Shown: one piece after another, positions 42,361 to 51,870 of the stretch
Layout: each line of letters starts with the position of its first letter
How positions within the stretch are numbered: the first letter of the stretch is position 1
Origin: Catenulispora sp. GP43
GTDB taxonomy: Bacteria; Actinomycetota; Actinomycetes; Streptomycetales; Catenulisporaceae
DNA length: 64,000 bases
Direction: 5' to 3'
NCBI RefSeq assembly: GCF_041260665.1
Contig: NZ_JBGCCT010000002.1
Location: forward strand, 682,001-746,000
Translations under genes and position numbers: made by a program
Notes under the pieces: generated by a model
What the model saw: only the letters and a program-made list of their open reading frames with translations
Told to the model about the DNA's origin: nothing
Database searches by the model: none

Positions 42361-44904
42361 GTGCGCATTCAGGTGCTGGGACCCGTGCGCGCATGGCGGA
42401 CCGGGACCGAGCTGAGCCTCGGGCCGCCCGCGCAGCGTGCGCTGTTCGGGCTGCTGGTGCTCGCCGACGGCCAGGCGCTGTCGCGGACGCAGCTGATCGA
42501 CGCGCTGTGGGCGGGCGAGCCGCCGTCCGGCGCCGTCAACGTGATCCAGACCTACGTCAAACGGCTGCGCCGGCTGCTGGAACCCGCACGGCCGGCGCGC
42601 GCCTCCAGCGCCCTGCTGCCCACGGTCGGCAGCGGGTACGTGCTGCGCCCGCCCGGCGACGGCGTGGACCTGGTGTCGTTCCGGAACCTGGTCGGCACGG
42701 CCGGCGACGCCGCGGTCGACCAGCGCGGCGTGGCGGCCCTGCTCGGCAAGGCGCTGGGGCTGTGGCGGGGCGCGCCGCTGGCCGACATCCCCGCACTGGC
42801 CGGGCACCCGACGGTGGTCGCACTGGCCCGGGAGCGGCACGCGGCGCTCGGCGGCTACGCCGACGCGATGATCGCCACCGGGGCCGCCGCCGAGGCGCTG
42901 CCGCTGCTGGCCCAGGACGCCGCGGACCATCCGCTGGACGAGGCCGCGCAGACCCGCCTGATCCGCGCGTATCACGCGGCCGGGCAACGGGATCGGGCGT
43001 TCGCGGTCTATCACGACGCGCGCCATCGGCTGGCCGACGAGCTGGGCCTGGATCCGGGGCCGGAGCTGGCCGCGGCGCATTATGCGCTGCTGCGGGTGTG
43101 GCCGCCGGCGGCGCGGCAGGCGGTACGGCCGGCGGCGGGGAGCATGGTGCGGCGGCCGCCGGGGCCCTTTCCCGGCCAGGCTTCGCGCGGCCGGGTTCCC
43201 CTCGGTCAGGCTGGACTCGGTCGGGCTGGACTCGGGCAAGCAGCACTCGGCCAGGCAGGACTGGGGCAGGCGGGACTCGATCAGGCGGAATTCGGTCAGG
43301 CGGGACTCGGGCAGGCAGGAATCGATCAGGCGGGATTCGATCAGGCGGGATTCGGACAGGCGGGATTCGGACAGGCATCGCCGGGCCGGCCGGCACCCCC
43401 GGTCCGGACCGGCAGCGTCCCAGCGGCGCCGCAATCGCCGGTGCCAGTGCCAGTACAGCCGCCGGTGCCAGTGCCGGCGCCAGTACCAGTGCTTTCGCCG
43501 GTACCGGTGCCGGCGCAGCTGCCCGCCGACGTCTTCGGCTTCGTCGGCCGGACCGGTGAACTCGCGAAGCTGTCCGGCCAGATCGACGCCGGCGGCACGG
43601 CCGTGGCGATCGCCGTGGTGTCGGGCACGGCCGGGGTCGGCAAGACGGCGCTGGCCGTCCACTGGGCCCACCGGGTCCGCGACCGGTTCCCGGACGGGCA
43701 GCTCTACGTGAACCTGCGCGGGTTCGACCCCACCGAGCGGCCGGTGGCGCCGGCCGACGCGCTGGCCGGGTTCCTGGAGGCGCTCGGCGAGCCGGGGCGG
43801 CGGATCCCGTCCGAGGTGGACGCGCGCGCCGCATTGCTGCGCAGTCTGCTGGCGAATCGGCGGATGCTGCTGGTGCTGGACAACGTCCGCGAGGCCGAGC
43901 AGGTCCTGCCGCTGCTGCCCTCCGCGCCGACCTGCCATGTGGTGATCACCAGCCGCAGCCAGCTGCAGGGGCTGATCGCCACCACCGGCGCGTTCGCGCT
44001 GTCGCTGGACCTGCTCTCCGCCGAGGAGTCGCGCGAACTGCTGGCCCAGCGGCTCAGCCCGGATAGGGTGCGCACGGCGCCGGCGGCCGTGGACGACATC
44101 GCAGAGCACTGCGCCCGCCTGCCGCTGGCGCTGGCGATCGTGGCGGCCCGGGCCGCACTACGGCCGCGGTTCGCGCTGGACGCGATCGCGGCGCAGCTGC
44201 GCGTCCCGCGCAACCGGCTGGACCTGCTGCACGGCGGCGACAGCGCCACCGATCTTCGCGCGGTGTTCTCCTGGTCGTACCGGGCGCTGGAGGAGCGGGC
44301 GCAGCGGCTGTTCGCGCTGCTCGGTCTGCATCAGGGCTCTGACATCTCGGTGCCGGCCGCGGCGAGCCTGGCCGGCGTCCCCCGGGACGAGGCCGAGCAG
44401 GACCTGGCGCAGCTCTCCAGCGCCCATCTGCTGACCGAGCACGCCCTCGGCCGCTTCACGTTCCACGACTTGCTGCGCGCCTACGCCGTCGACCGGTCCC
44501 GCACCCTGGATCCGGCCGAGCAGGACGCCGCGGTGCATCGCGTCCTGGACCACTACCTGCACACCACGTACGCCGCGGCGGTGGCCTCCGACCCGTCGGC
44601 GCCGATCGTCCTGCCGCTGGCCGACCCGCTGCCCGCGCCGCCGCCCGACATCGTGGTCGACGCCCCGGCCGACCCGGAGCAGGCGCGCGAGTGGCTGCTG
44701 GCCGAGTACCACGTGCTGCGCCCGACGGTGCAGTGGGCCGGCGAGGCCGGCTACGACGCCCACGCCTGGCAGCTGGCCTGGACGCTGTCGGCGGTCCTGG
44801 ACCGGCAGCGCGGTTGGCCCGAGCGGCCGGCCGCCGGGTACTCCTGGACCGGACGGGTCGAGCCGGCGCGGGTCCATGTCCCGGTGGTGGCGTTCGGGCG
44901 CTGA
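42361..44904 (+). CDS. SARP-family regulator with NB-ARC domain and pentapeptide-like linker
   Basis: The start is GTG at 42361 with GGGGG nine bases upstream; it gives the family N-terminus RIQVLGPVRAWRTGTELSLG. Residues 1-about 95 are the OmpR-like winged helix (AQRALFGLLVLADGQALSRT) and about 100-250 the BTAD domain. Residues 281-340 are twelve 5-residue repeats of the type AGLGQ/AGFDQ, followed by a Pro/Val linker. NB-ARC follows with P-loop GTAGVGKTALAVHW (about 419) and LLVLDNV. The protein stops at residue 847 in VHVPVVAFGR, where AfsR-like proteins continue into TPRs, so the C-terminal domain is missing. It is divergent from and probably activates the operon. Confidence 0.85.
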   Translation: MRIQVLGPVRAWRTGTELSLGPPAQRALFGLLVLADGQALSRTQLIDALWAGEPPSGAVNVIQTYVKRLRRLLEPARPARASSALLPTVGSGYVLRPPGDGVDLVSFRNLVGTAGDAAVDQRGVAALLGKALGLWRGAPLADIPALAGHPTVVALARERHAALGGYADAMIATGAAAEALPLLAQDAADHPLDEAAQTRLIRAYHAAGQRDRAFAVYHDARHRLADELGLDPGPELAAAHYALLRVWPPAARQAVRPAAGSMVRRPPGPFPGQASRGRVPLGQAGLGRAGLGQAALGQAGLGQAGLDQAEFGQAGLGQAGIDQAGFDQAGFGQAGFGQASPGRPAPPVRTGSVPAAPQSPVPVPVQPPVPVPAPVPVLSPVPVPAQLPADVFGFVGRTGELAKLSGQIDAGGTAVAIAVVSGTAGVGKTALAVHWAHRVRDRFPDGQLYVNLRGFDPTERPVAPADALAGFLEALGEPGRRIPSEVDARAALLRSLLANRRMLLVLDNVREAEQVLPLLPSAPTCHVVITSRSQLQGLIATTGAFALSLDLLSAEESRELLAQRLSPDRVRTAPAAVDDIAEHCARLPLALAIVAARAALRPRFALDAIAAQLRVPRNRLDLLHGGDSATDLRAVFSWSYRALEERAQRLFALLGLHQGSDISVPAAASLAGVPRDEAEQDLAQLSSAHLLTEHALGRFTFHDLLRAYAVDRSRTLDPAEQDAAVHRVLDHYLHTTYAAAVASDPSAPIVLPLADPLPAPPPDIVVDAPADPEQAREWLLAEYHVLRPTVQWAGEAGYDAHAWQLAWTLSAVLDRQRGWPERPAAGYSWTGRVEPARVHVPVVAFGR
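43201..43380 (+). repeat. twelve tandem 15-bp repeats inside the SARP gene
   Basis: The unit (C/T/A)TCG(G/A)(T/G/C/A)CAGGC(T/G/A)GGA occurs twelve times without interruption and encodes a (L/F/I)(G/D)QAG series. Unit length is a multiple of three, so expansion or loss keeps the frame. The encoded A-x-(L/F)-x-x pattern follows pentapeptide-repeat spacing. Confidence 0.85.
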
Positions 44905-44935
44905 TTCACTCGACGGTAGGAGGTCCACCGCGACA

Positions 44936-44972
44936 AAGACCGGCCGTGGCGCCTCCCGCCACGGCCGGTCTT
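44936..44972. terminator. 15-bp perfect terminator hairpin
   Basis: AAGACCGGCCGTGGC (44936-44950) pairs with GCCACGGCCGGTCTT (44958-44972) over a 7-base loop. It lies 32 bases after the SARP stop and stands between convergent genes, so it may act in both directions. Confidence 0.8.
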
Positions 44973-44984
44973 CACTCACTCGCC

Positions 44985-45048
44985 GGGATCAGCCCCGGTG
45001 AGCCCGGGTTCAGCCCAAGATCAGCCCGGGATCAGCCCGGGATCAGCG
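44985..45048. repeat. 11-bp tandem repeats at a gene 3' end
   Basis: GATCAGCCCGG is repeated in tandem at 45019-45029 and 45030-45040, with a partial third copy and diverged copies further left (TTCAGCCCAA, GTGAGCCCGG, GATCAGCCCC). The stop codon of the cell-wall-binding protein gene (45043-45045) lies in the last copy, and several copies carry further TGA triplets on the leftward strand. Confidence 0.6.
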
Positions 45049-47169
45049 CGAGGGCTGCGCGTTCCCGTGCGGCTCAGCCTTGGCGTGTGCCGGGTCCGTA
45101 GCGTTGCCACGCGCCCGGGCGATGTCCGTATTGCCGTTCGCCGTACCGACGGCCTGCGAGACGACCGCACCGTCGGCACCCAGATCGACCCAGCCTGCGG
45201 CGCCGGCCACCAACGAACCGGCCTGATTGTCGACGGCCTTCGGCAGAGCACTGAGACCGCCGAGAACATAGGCGTCCTGCAACGTCTCATGGCTCAGGCT
45301 CAGGTAGGCCGCGTCCGCCGGGGACAGACCGACGGCCGGGTTGACCAGCAGCAGCGGGCCGCCGACCGCACCCATCAGGGCGCCGCCGGACAGGGCGTCG
45401 GGGAAGTTCGCGCCGGTGGCCACGCCGAAGGCGGGCTGGCCGCCGCCGAAGAACTCGGTCGCCAGCTTCAGCGAGGTCGCGTACCGGTCCGCGCCGTGGA
45501 CGTCGACCCGGTACCAGACGCCCGGCAGCGTGTCGTAGGCCGCCAGCGCCTGGCCGCCGACCGCCCAGGCGGTCACGGTGCCGTTCTGCCGCTGGAGCTG
45601 GGAGGCGTACTTCTGCAGGTAAGCCCGCGTCACCGAGGGCATGGCCTTGTCGTTGGTCAGGACCACGACGCCGCCGGCGTCGTTCGCGGCCGCCGCGCCG
45701 GCGGACAGCGCGTCCGGGAAGTCGTCGCCGGTGGCGACCAGGATGTCGCGCGGGTTCGGGGCGGCGCGCTCGGCGACCGCCACCGCGGTGGCGTAGCGGT
45801 CGGGCCCGGCGATGCGGTTCGGGACGAAGCCCAGGTGGCGCACCGCCGTCTCGACCGCCGGGGAGATCGCGGCGTCGCCGCCGAGCAGGTACACGGTCGA
45901 GCCGGGGGCCAGGACCCGGGTCAGCTCGGCGGCGGTGGACTTGTCGAGCTGGCCGGTCGAGGTCAGCAGCAGCGGGCCGCCGGCGTGCGCGGCCAGTGCC
46001 GAGCCGCCGAGGGCGTCGGCGAACAGGTCCGAGCGGCTCAGGACCGCGACGTTCGCCTGCGGCCTGGGGTCGTTGGCATCGGTGTGGGTGCGCCACACGG
46101 ACTGCGAGGCCTTGTCGGCGGTGTCGAAGCGGTCGTAGCCGGCCAGCCGGTGGACGAAGCCGTAGGCGGCGGTGTCGTAGGCGGCGGTGCCGTCGTGGTC
46201 GGACACCTTCGTCAGGGGATTGACACCGGGGGTGGCGACGGTGGCCGAGACCGTGTAGGTGCCGCGCGCCGGCGAGGAGGGGTCGATGTTCGTGGTCGTG
46301 ACGGCGATGGTCTTGCCGTCCGCGGAGAACGTCGGGCGGGCCAGGTTGAAGGCGTCGGACGCGGACGGGAACGTGATCTGCCGCGGCGCGCCGACCGTGC
46401 TGCCGTCCGGGGCGATGTCCACGGTGAAGACCGCGGGCATGTTCGAGCCGGGGGCCAGGTTGACGTTCTGCAGGAAGGCGACGGTCTTGCCGTCCGGGGA
46501 GATGGTCGGGTCCCAGGCGTTGCCGGAGACCAGGCCGGTGCCGGCGATCTGCTTCTGGAAGGCGTGGCCGGCGGCGTCGTAGCCGCGCAGCATGACGACG
46601 CTGGGGCCGGGGCCGTTGTTCGGCATGTCGCGCTCGAAGACCAGCAGGTCCCCGCCGAACTCGGGCTTGACGTCGTCGGCGAACGACGCGCTCGGCGTGT
46701 AGCCGGTCGGCGCCCAGGTCGGGTCGGAGGAGTTCAGGGCACTGCCGTCGGCGCTGGTGACGCGCAGGACGGAGGCGTCCGAGGAGCCCGCGAGCTCGCT
46801 CCAGCCGACCGTGAAGCCGTCGTCCCCCCAGGTCGGGTGCAGCCGCTGGACGCCGGTGGCCGCCGCCACGACGACGTCGCCGCTGCCGTCGCGGTTGACG
46901 GTGTGTACGGCGTTGGTGTTGTCGATGTACGCGTACCGGTCGCCCTTGGGCGACCACGCGATTGAGGAGACATTGGCCGGCGCGTGCAGGGCGTTGCCGC
47001 CCACCACCTGGATCTGATCGGTACCGTCGGCGACGGTCAGCGGGCTCTTCGCGGGCACGCCCCCCGGATTGACGGCACCGGCCGCCGGCGCGAGCGCCGC
47101 GGCCCCGGCGATCGCCGACGAGACGACCGCCGCCACCGCTAACGGCTTGCGCATACTGCGAAACGTCAC
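45043..47169 (-). CDS. cell-wall-binding repeat (CWB2) protein with TolB-like propeller
   Basis: The start is GTG at 47169, supported by GGGAGGG five bases upstream. The signal peptide follows (MRKPLAVAAVVSSAIAGAAA). The N-terminal half has TolB/PD40-like blades (SSIAWSPKGDRYAYIDNTNA, DPTISPDGKTVAFLQNVNLA, ARPTFSADGKTIAVT). The C-terminal half holds three CWB2 repeats, for example RLAGYDRFDTADKASQSVW, RIAGPDRYATAVAVAER and VHGADRYATSLKLA, each with a (S/A)GANFPDALSGG-type segment. CWB2 modules attach proteins to cell-wall polymers. The product is therefore a surface protein of 708 residues with unknown ligand. Confidence 0.85.
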   Translation of the reverse strand: MTFRSMRKPLAVAAVVSSAIAGAAALAPAAGAVNPGGVPAKSPLTVADGTDQIQVVGGNALHAPANVSSIAWSPKGDRYAYIDNTNAVHTVNRDGSGDVVVAAATGVQRLHPTWGDDGFTVGWSELAGSSDASVLRVTSADGSALNSSDPTWAPTGYTPSASFADDVKPEFGGDLLVFERDMPNNGPGPSVVMLRGYDAAGHAFQKQIAGTGLVSGNAWDPTISPDGKTVAFLQNVNLAPGSNMPAVFTVDIAPDGSTVGAPRQITFPSASDAFNLARPTFSADGKTIAVTTTNIDPSSPARGTYTVSATVATPGVNPLTKVSDHDGTAAYDTAAYGFVHRLAGYDRFDTADKASQSVWRTHTDANDPRPQANVAVLSRSDLFADALGGSALAAHAGGPLLLTSTGQLDKSTAAELTRVLAPGSTVYLLGGDAAISPAVETAVRHLGFVPNRIAGPDRYATAVAVAERAAPNPRDILVATGDDFPDALSAGAAAANDAGGVVVLTNDKAMPSVTRAYLQKYASQLQRQNGTVTAWAVGGQALAAYDTLPGVWYRVDVHGADRYATSLKLATEFFGGGQPAFGVATGANFPDALSGGALMGAVGGPLLLVNPAVGLSPADAAYLSLSHETLQDAYVLGGLSALPKAVDNQAGSLVAGAAGWVDLGADGAVVSQAVGTANGNTDIARARGNATDPAHAKAEPHGNAQPSR

Positions 47170-47223
47170 GGGTCCCTCCCCAGTCCTGCGAATGCCCGAG
47201 CTGGATGCCGGGCCGCGCAAAGT

Positions 47224-48174
47224 CTATTGAGACAGGCGGGGCAGCACACGCTGCGGATCTGCGTCGGATCGCTCGACGAGCAAAGCGGCCGAACCGAGGA
47301 TCTGCGGGTCGGGCGCCTGTACGATCTCAAGATCCTTGTTCGCGTAGGGGAAGATCGAGAGCACGTGCTGCATCGCGGCGATCCGCGCACGCTTCTTGTC
47401 GTTGCTCTTGACGACCGTCCAGGGCGCGTCGGCGGTGTCGGTGTAGAAGAACATCGCCTCCTTCGCGTCCGTGTACTGCTGCCAGCGCTCCAAGGAGGCC
47501 AGGTCCATCGGGCTCAGTTTCCACTGGCGTACCGGGTCCACCTGGCGGATCAGGAATCTGGTGCGCTGTTCGGCCTGCGAGACGGAGAACCAGAACTTCA
47601 CCAGCGTGATGCCGTCGCGGACCAGCATGCGCTCGAACTCCGGCGCCTGGCGCATGAACTCCAGGTACTCGGCCGGGTCGCAGAAGCCCATGACGCGCTC
47701 CACGCCGGCCCGGTTGTACCAGGAGCGGTCGAACATCACGATCTCGCCGGCGGCCGGCAGGTGGGTCACGTAGCGCTGGAAGTACCACTGCGTGCGCTCG
47801 CGCTCGGTCGGCTTCTCCAGGGCGACCACTCTGGCCCCGCGCGGGTTGAGGTGCTCGGTGAACCGCTTGATCGTGCCGCCCTTGCCCGCCGCGTCGCGGC
47901 CCTCGAACAGGATCACCAGGCGGCCGCCGGTCTCCTTGATCCAGTTCTGCAGCTTCAGGAGTTCGATCTGCAGCAGCCGCTTGTCGTGCTCGTACCGTGT
48001 GCGGTCCAGGCGCTCCCGGTAGGGGTAGTCCTGGCGCCAGGTGTCCACCGGGACGCCGTCCGGGCCGATGAGGATCGGGTCGTCGTCGTCCGCCTCCTCG
48101 ATGCGCAGACCGGCGGTCTCGGTGACGTCGGCGAGGTCCCAGGGCTGCGGGTCGGGGGTCGGTTCTGCGCTCAC
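47224..48174 (-). CDS. ppk2: polyphosphate kinase 2
   Basis: The 316-residue protein matches the PPK2 family, which transfers phosphate between polyphosphate and nucleotides. Walker A is FEGRDAAGKGGTIKRFTEHL, the lid and Walker B segments are EKPTERERTQWYFQRYVTHL and IVMFDRSWYNRAGVERVMGF. Length and motifs fit a one-domain class I or III enzyme (ADP or GDP acceptor). It is divergent from the phosphoesterase gene. I looked for Pho boxes in between and found none that I trust. Confidence 0.92.
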   Translation of the reverse strand: MSAEPTPDPQPWDLADVTETAGLRIEEADDDDPILIGPDGVPVDTWRQDYPYRERLDRTRYEHDKRLLQIELLKLQNWIKETGGRLVILFEGRDAAGKGGTIKRFTEHLNPRGARVVALEKPTERERTQWYFQRYVTHLPAAGEIVMFDRSWYNRAGVERVMGFCDPAEYLEFMRQAPEFERMLVRDGITLVKFWFSVSQAEQRTRFLIRQVDPVRQWKLSPMDLASLERWQQYTDAKEAMFFYTDTADAPWTVVKSNDKKRARIAAMQHVLSIFPYANKDLEIVQAPDPQILGSAALLVERSDADPQRVLPRLSQ

Positions 48175-48445
48175 AAGGGCAATATCCCCGAGCGAGTTCG
48201 CCTGGTGATCGACCGGGCGCCGAACATTGGGCTAACTCCCGTGGCGTGGCAGGGTATGGCAAGGCATGGCGACCGGCGACGCGCGGCGGTTCTGTTTCCC
48301 GCGCCGCAGCATTCAGCTTCTTGATGTTAACGAATCCTTTGCCCCGGTCGGTGTTCCATTCGTCACGGTCTGTGTCTAGCATCCCCGGTGCCGGCTTCCC
48401 CACGCCCACCACTCCCACCGCCTCCCCGCCATCAGGAGAGAATCC

Positions 48446-49330
48446 ATGCGCATCTCCCGCAAGGCCCTGTCACTGTCCGCAGCCGTCGGCGCGGTCGCCG
48501 TGGCCGCCGCCGTCATCCCGTACGCCACCGCCTCGGCCGCCCCGGCCGCCGCCCCGGCCACGGCCGGAGTGGTGCCGACCCCCGCGCACGTCGTCGTGGT
48601 GATGGAGGAGAACCACTCCTACAGCGACATCATCGGGAGCTCCAGCGCCCCCTACATCAATTCCCTGGCTGCCTCCGGTGCGCTGCTGACCGACTCGTTC
48701 GCCGTCAGCCACCCCAGCGAGCCGAACTACATGGCGCTGTTCGGCGGCAGCACGTTCGGCCTGTCCTCGGACGCCTGCCCGGTCAGCGAGGGCAACACCG
48801 CCAACCTCGGCTCGGAGCTGCTGGCGGCCGGCAAGACCTTCAAGGGCTACTCCGAAGGTCTGCCGAAAGCCGGTTCGACGACGTGCTCCTCCGGCAAGTA
48901 CGCGCGCAAGCACTCGCCGTGGGTCAACTTCAGCAACGTGCCGGGCTCGGACTCGGTGCCGTTCACCCAGTTCCCGTCCAGCTCCAACTACGCCAGCCTG
49001 CCGACGCTGTCGTTCGTCATCCCGAACCTCAACGACGACATGCACGACGGCACCGTCAGCGCCGGCGACACCTGGCTGAAGAACAACCTGTCGGCCTACG
49101 CCACGTGGGCCAAGGCCAACAACAGCCTGCTGATCGTGACCTGGGACGAGGACGACTACAGCGAGAGCAACCAGATCCCGACGATCTTCGTCGGCGCCGG
49201 TGTGAAGACCGGCCACTACAGCGAGCAGGTCAACCACTACAACGTGCTGGCCACGCTGGAGCAGATGTACGGCCTGACCCCGGTCGGCAACAGCTCGGGT
49301 GCCGCTGTCATCAGCGACATCTGGAGCTAG
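48446..49330 (+). CDS. secreted alkaline phosphatase-superfamily phosphoesterase
   Basis: The 294-residue protein has a signal peptide (KALSLSAAVGAVAVAAAVIP, ATASA) and the PF04185 phosphoesterase core: HVVVVMEENHSYSDIIGSSS, FAVSHPSEPNYMALFGGST, SFVIPNLNDDMHDGTVSAGD and IVTWDEDDYSESNQIPTIFV. This family contains acid phosphatases and phospholipase C-like enzymes; the short form here is likely an acid phosphatase. The preceding 271 bases hold no gene. A ribosome site GGAGAG precedes the ATG. Confidence 0.85.
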   Translation: MRISRKALSLSAAVGAVAVAAAVIPYATASAAPAAAPATAGVVPTPAHVVVVMEENHSYSDIIGSSSAPYINSLAASGALLTDSFAVSHPSEPNYMALFGGSTFGLSSDACPVSEGNTANLGSELLAAGKTFKGYSEGLPKAGSTTCSSGKYARKHSPWVNFSNVPGSDSVPFTQFPSSSNYASLPTLSFVIPNLNDDMHDGTVSAGDTWLKNNLSAYATWAKANNSLLIVTWDEDDYSESNQIPTIFVGAGVKTGHYSEQVNHYNVLATLEQMYGLTPVGNSSGAAVISDIWS

Positions 49331-49356
49331 GCGCACGCGACACCCCGCAGTGCGCA

Positions 49357-49388
49357 GCGGACGGCCCGGGCACCCTCGGGCCGTCCGC
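49357..49388. terminator. terminator hairpin
   Basis: GCGGACGGCCCG (49357-49368) pairs exactly with CGGGCCGTCCGC (49377-49388) with an 8-base loop, 26 bases after the phosphoesterase stop. Confidence 0.7.
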
Positions 49389-49450
49389 GGCATGCTGTGA
49401 GCCGGGACCGCACCAGGACAAGGAAGACAAGGAAAGGGACTCCGACCTTC

Positions 49451-50617
49451 ATGCGCCGTGCCTCCTGGCAGGTTCGCCTCGCGGTGCTGCCGCTCTCGGT
49501 GGCGGTCGCCGCGGCGACGGGCGTCGCGCGGTCGCACTCCGCGGCCGCCGGCGGCCCGATCGCCGTCCGCGCCGCCGGATGCGGCACCCCTCCCCCGGCC
49601 GCCGGCGCCGGCCGCGTCGCCTTCGCGGTCACCGACGACACGGACGTCTTCGCGACGGTCTACCTCGTGGACCCCGCCGACCGGGTCTACGCGGAGATCC
49701 CGTGGCTGACGCCGGGGCACACGCTGCCCCTGGCCACCACCCTCGGCGCGGGCCGGTACGCGATCCGCTGCGTCCTGTCCAACGGCACGATCCACACCAC
49801 GTCGCAGTTCTCTGTCTCGGGTACGACCCCCGGCGCGGTCGCCGGCTACAAGCCGCTGCCCGACCTGGACCTGACCGCACCGGTCAACGCCTACCGCGCC
49901 TGGCTGGGCACCGCTTTGCCGAAGCTGCTCACGGCCGCTCAGACACTGGACGCGGACGTCGCGCGTGGCGATCTGCAAGCCGCAAAGATCGACTGGCTCA
50001 CCGCGCACCTGGACTATGAGCGTCTGGGCGCCGCGTACAACTCGTTCGGGGACTTCGACGACGCGATCGACGGGACGCCGGCGGGCTTGCCAGACGGCAC
50101 GGCAGACAAGAAGTGGGCCGGCCTGCACGCGATTGAACATGGGCTCTGGCATTCCTCCTCCGCTTCCGACATCAGGCCTTTAACACAGGGCCTCGTCACC
50201 TCGGTCCAAGCCCTGATCGAGGACTTCCCGAGCGAGGAGGTCGATCCCGGCGACCTGCCGCTGCGGGCCCGCGAGATCTTGGAGAACACCCTGCAGTTCC
50301 AGATCACCGCGGCGGCGGACGAGGGCAGCGGCACGAGCCTGGCCACGGCGTACGCGAACACCGAGGGCACCCAGGAGGTGCTCAGCGTCCTGGCCCCGCT
50401 GATCGACGACCGGGCCCCGGGCCTGCGCGCCAGGCTCGACACCGAAATCAAGGCCCTGCGAAGCGATCTGCTCGCGACCCGCGACGGCTCCGGCGCCTGG
50501 ACCCCGGCGCCGGCCATCGCCACCGCCCAGCGCCAGCGCCTCGACGCCGACCTGGACCAGCTGCTCGAAGACCTGTCCACGATCCCCAACCTGCTCGCCC
50601 CGAGGACGAACGCATGA
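49451..50617 (+). CDS. efeO: EfeO-type iron uptake protein (imelysin/M75)
   Basis: I start at ATG 49451, which gives a signal peptide ([20 protein letters not shown]). The 388-residue protein has an N-terminal cupredoxin-like domain ([20 protein letters not shown] to TTSQFSVSG) and a C-terminal imelysin domain with the HxxE motif in [16 protein letters not shown] and [19 protein letters not shown]. EfeO captures ferrous or ferric iron outside the membrane. Its stop overlaps the EfeB start by four bases. No EfeU permease gene is present in the window. Confidence 0.85.
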   Translation: MRRASWQVRLAVLPLSVAVAAATGVARSHSAAAGGPIAVRAAGCGTPPPAAGAGRVAFAVTDDTDVFATVYLVDPADRVYAEIPWLTPGHTLPLATTLGAGRYAIRCVLSNGTIHTTSQFSVSGTTPGAVAGYKPLPDLDLTAPVNAYRAWLGTALPKLLTAAQTLDADVARGDLQAAKIDWLTAHLDYERLGAAYNSFGDFDDAIDGTPAGLPDGTADKKWAGLHAIEHGLWHSSSASDIRPLTQGLVTSVQALIEDFPSEEVDPGDLPLRAREILENTLQFQITAAADEGSGTSLATAYANTEGTQEVLSVLAPLIDDRAPGLRARLDTEIKALRSDLLATRDGSGAWTPAPAIATAQRQRLDADLDQLLEDLSTIPNLLAPRTNA

Positions 50618-51849
50618 CCGGCCTGGCACGACGGTCCTTCCTGCGCGGCGCGGCGGTCGGTGCGGCCTCGGCCGCCGCGGTCGGCGGCGCGGCGGGGATC
50701 GCCGCGGCGACCGTGGCGGACTCCGGCCCCGGCCCTTCCGGCCGCCGCATCGCCTTCGAAGGCCCGCATCAGGCGGGCATCCTGACGCCGCCGCAGGATG
50801 CTGCGACGTTCGTGGCGTTCACCGTCACCGCCAAGGATCGCGCCGCGTTGGCCGCGCTGTTCCAGACCCTCACGGACCGTGTCAGGTTCCTGACGTCCGG
50901 CGGCTCGCCGTCCGCCACCGACGTGGCGTCGGCGCCCACCGACAGCGAGACGCTCGGCCCGAGCGTGCCCTCCGACGGCCTGACGGTGACGGTCGGCGTC
51001 GGGGCGTCGCTGTTCGACAGCCGTTTCGGCCTCGCCGGCCGCAAACCGGCGCGCCTGACCCCGATGCCGGTGTTCCCGGACGACCACGTCGAGGGCTCCG
51101 CCGAACTGCACGGCGACGTGATGCTCCAGATCTGCGCCGACTCCCGCGACACAGTGATGCACGCCCTGCGCGACATCGCCAAGCACACCCGCGCCGGCAT
51201 GCAGCCGTCCTGGAAGGTCGACGGCTTCCACGCCGCACCGCGCCCCGACGGAACACCCCGCAACCAGCTCGGTTTCAAGGACGGCATCGCCAACCCGGAC
51301 GTCGCCAAGGCCTCGGTGACCGACGAGCTGATCTGGACCCGCGCCGGCGGCGCCGAGCCGGCCTGGACCGAGGGCGGCTCCTACCAGGTGGTCCGCATCA
51401 TCAGGATGCTGGTGGAGTTCTGGGACCGCGTCTCGCTGCACGAGCAGGAGAACATGATCGGCCGCCGCCGCGACTCCGGGGCCCCGCTGGACGGCACGGC
51501 GGAGCACGACACACCGGACTACCACGCGGACCCGAACGGCCTGGCGATCCCCACGACCGCCCACATCCGTCTGGCCAACCCCCGGACCCCGGCGACCAGC
51601 GGCCAGCAGATCCTGCGGCGCGGCTACAACTACGAACGCGGCCTGGACCTGAACGGCAACCTGGACGTCGGCCTGATCTTCTGCTGCTACCAGCGGGACG
51701 TACAGCGCCAGTTCCAGGCGGTCCAGGAGCGCCTGGCCGGTGAGCCGCTGGTCGACTACATCCAGCCGACCGGCGGCGGGTACTTCTTCGCGCTGCCGGG
51801 AGTACGCGACGGCGAGGACTACTTCGGGTCTGAGTTGTTAGAGAGCTGA
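50614..51849 (+). CDS. efeB: EfeB-type deferrochelatase/Dyp peroxidase
   Basis: The 411-residue protein has a twin-arginine signal ([20 protein letters not shown]). The Dyp-type haem peroxidase motif GFKDGIANP, with distal Asp, and the proximal His in [20 protein letters not shown] are present. EfeB proteins are exported folded by Tat and work with EfeO, either extracting iron from haem or oxidising it. It overlaps efeO by four bases, so the two form an operon. Confidence 0.9.
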   Translation: MTGLARRSFLRGAAVGAASAAAVGGAAGIAAATVADSGPGPSGRRIAFEGPHQAGILTPPQDAATFVAFTVTAKDRAALAALFQTLTDRVRFLTSGGSPSATDVASAPTDSETLGPSVPSDGLTVTVGVGASLFDSRFGLAGRKPARLTPMPVFPDDHVEGSAELHGDVMLQICADSRDTVMHALRDIAKHTRAGMQPSWKVDGFHAAPRPDGTPRNQLGFKDGIANPDVAKASVTDELIWTRAGGAEPAWTEGGSYQVVRIIRMLVEFWDRVSLHEQENMIGRRRDSGAPLDGTAEHDTPDYHADPNGLAIPTTAHIRLANPRTPATSGQQILRRGYNYERGLDLNGNLDVGLIFCCYQRDVQRQFQAVQERLAGEPLVDYIQPTGGGYFFALPGVRDGEDYFGSELLES

Positions 51850-51870
51850 GACGGCTGTCACGATCAAGAG

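Noticed and set aside
43201-43380. Tandem repeats as a CRISPR array
   Set aside because: Units are 15 bp, contiguous and coding, with no spacers and no cas genes.
42336-43559. Alternative frames through the SARP gene repeats
   Set aside because: The 15-bp repeat gives repetitive peptides in all frames, but only the GTG 42361 frame has BTAD and NB-ARC motifs.
48175-48445. Possible Pho box between ppk2 and phosphoesterase
   Set aside because: Sequences such as GTTAACGAATC and GTTCCATTCGT do not form adjacent 11-base repeats with the GTTCACC core.
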